From Fasciola hepatica (taxonomy: Eukaryota; Platyhelminthes; Trematoda; Plagiorchiida; Fasciolidae), in the NCBI GenBank assembly GCA_948099385.1, contig CANUEZ040000047.1, positions 29,530,501-29,594,500 on the forward strand: a DNA stretch of 64,000 nucleotides. The letters are read 5' to 3'. The first letter of the stretch is position 1. Every line of letters starts with the position of its first letter. Made by a program: the position numbers and the translations under genes. Under the pieces are notes generated by a model. It was not told the origin of the DNA, ran no database searches, and worked only from the letters and a program-made list of their open reading frames with translations. Shown here piece by piece: positions 63,901 through 64,000 of this stretch.

Positions 63901-64000
63901 TACTCAATTGCAAATAGTAAGCAAGCTGTGTAGGTTGTTCATAAGGGAATGTGTTCGTTGTACTTAGGCCCGTACAGAGAAGTGATAGATCATAGGAGTC

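Larger units (their letters stand above)
1..64000. repeat. 403-bp tandem satellite array (whole window)
   Basis: The sequence repeats head to tail with a period of exactly 403 bp from first to last base. HindIII sites fall at 343 + 403n, one base less after about 31,243 and two less after about 37,749, giving 157 complete monomers from 343 to 63,611, a 342-bp left part and a 389-bp right part. Adjacent copies differ by only a few substitutions, and the same alternative bases recur in many copies, as expected from unequal crossing-over and gene conversion. I found only two length changes, both 1-bp deletions. There is no inversion, insertion or unrelated sequence. The period is close to two nucleosome repeats, a common satellite size. 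No gene-free gap needs separate description: everything outside the sub-features listed for the reference monomer is spacer of the same repeat. Confidence 0.99.

Noticed and set aside
1..64000. CRISPR array
   Set aside because: Period 403 bp, and the sequence between any short conserved parts is itself repeated, so there are no unique spacers.
1..64000. 5S rRNA or spliced-leader RNA gene array (similar unit sizes)
   Set aside because: No 5S internal control sequence is seen, and no convincing leader exon with splice donor followed by an Sm site; AATTTG in the linker is too weak.

Overview
The whole window is one uninterrupted head-to-tail satellite array. Every base belongs to a 403-bp monomer, so the window holds 157 complete copies plus a partial copy at each end, and neither array edge is seen. 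I find no protein-coding gene, rRNA gene, CRISPR array, insertion sequence or non-repeat spacer. A HindIII site (AAGCTT) falls once per monomer at 343 + 403n. That phase drops by 1 bp after a deletion near 31,243 and by another 1 bp after a deletion near 37,749. GC is about 45% (182 of 403 in a hand-counted monomer).

The monomer has internal architecture. Read on the + strand it carries: (1) a 71-nt tRNA-like segment with A-box and B-box matches 43 nt apart and a recognisable D arm, anticodon-like arm, short variable loop and T arm; (2) 8 nt further on, a 51-nt segment that folds as a type I hammerhead ribozyme, with a 9-bp helix I, a short helix II, a loopless palindromic helix III, an intact GAAA box and a GUA cleavage triplet, but with both conserved G residues of the CUGANGA core (G5 and G8) replaced by C in essentially every copy; (3) a TTTT run 7 nt later that could end Pol III transcription. 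This is the layout of the tRNA-headed, hammerhead-bearing SINE-like/satellite elements known from schistosomes (SM-alpha family). I infer that the satellite descends from such an element and has lost self-cleavage. The rest of the monomer (about 260 bp) is an AT-rich stretch and unique spacer with one small hairpin.

The organism is a eukaryote. The closest resemblance I can name is to flatworm (trematode-type) hammerhead elements, so a platyhelminth is my best guess. It rests on remembered family architecture and was not searched. Chromosomal location (centromeric, heterochromatic or sex-linked) cannot be told from the window.

Layout by region: about 1-14 kb is the most diverse zone, with private variants such as CGCGAATAG and TACATCGG and many 3- and 6-monomer duplications. 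About 14-31 kb is intermediate. About 31-44 kb has zone-specific variants (GTGGTGTAG, GAATAATATC) and a clear 1.6-kb block repeated 2,418 bp downstream. About 44-64 kb is the most homogenised, including runs of identical monomers at 54,343-55,148 and 57,567-58,775. The ~150 minus-strand 78-codon reading frames are one non-coding frame repeated with the monomer: they start only at TTG and resemble nothing known to me.
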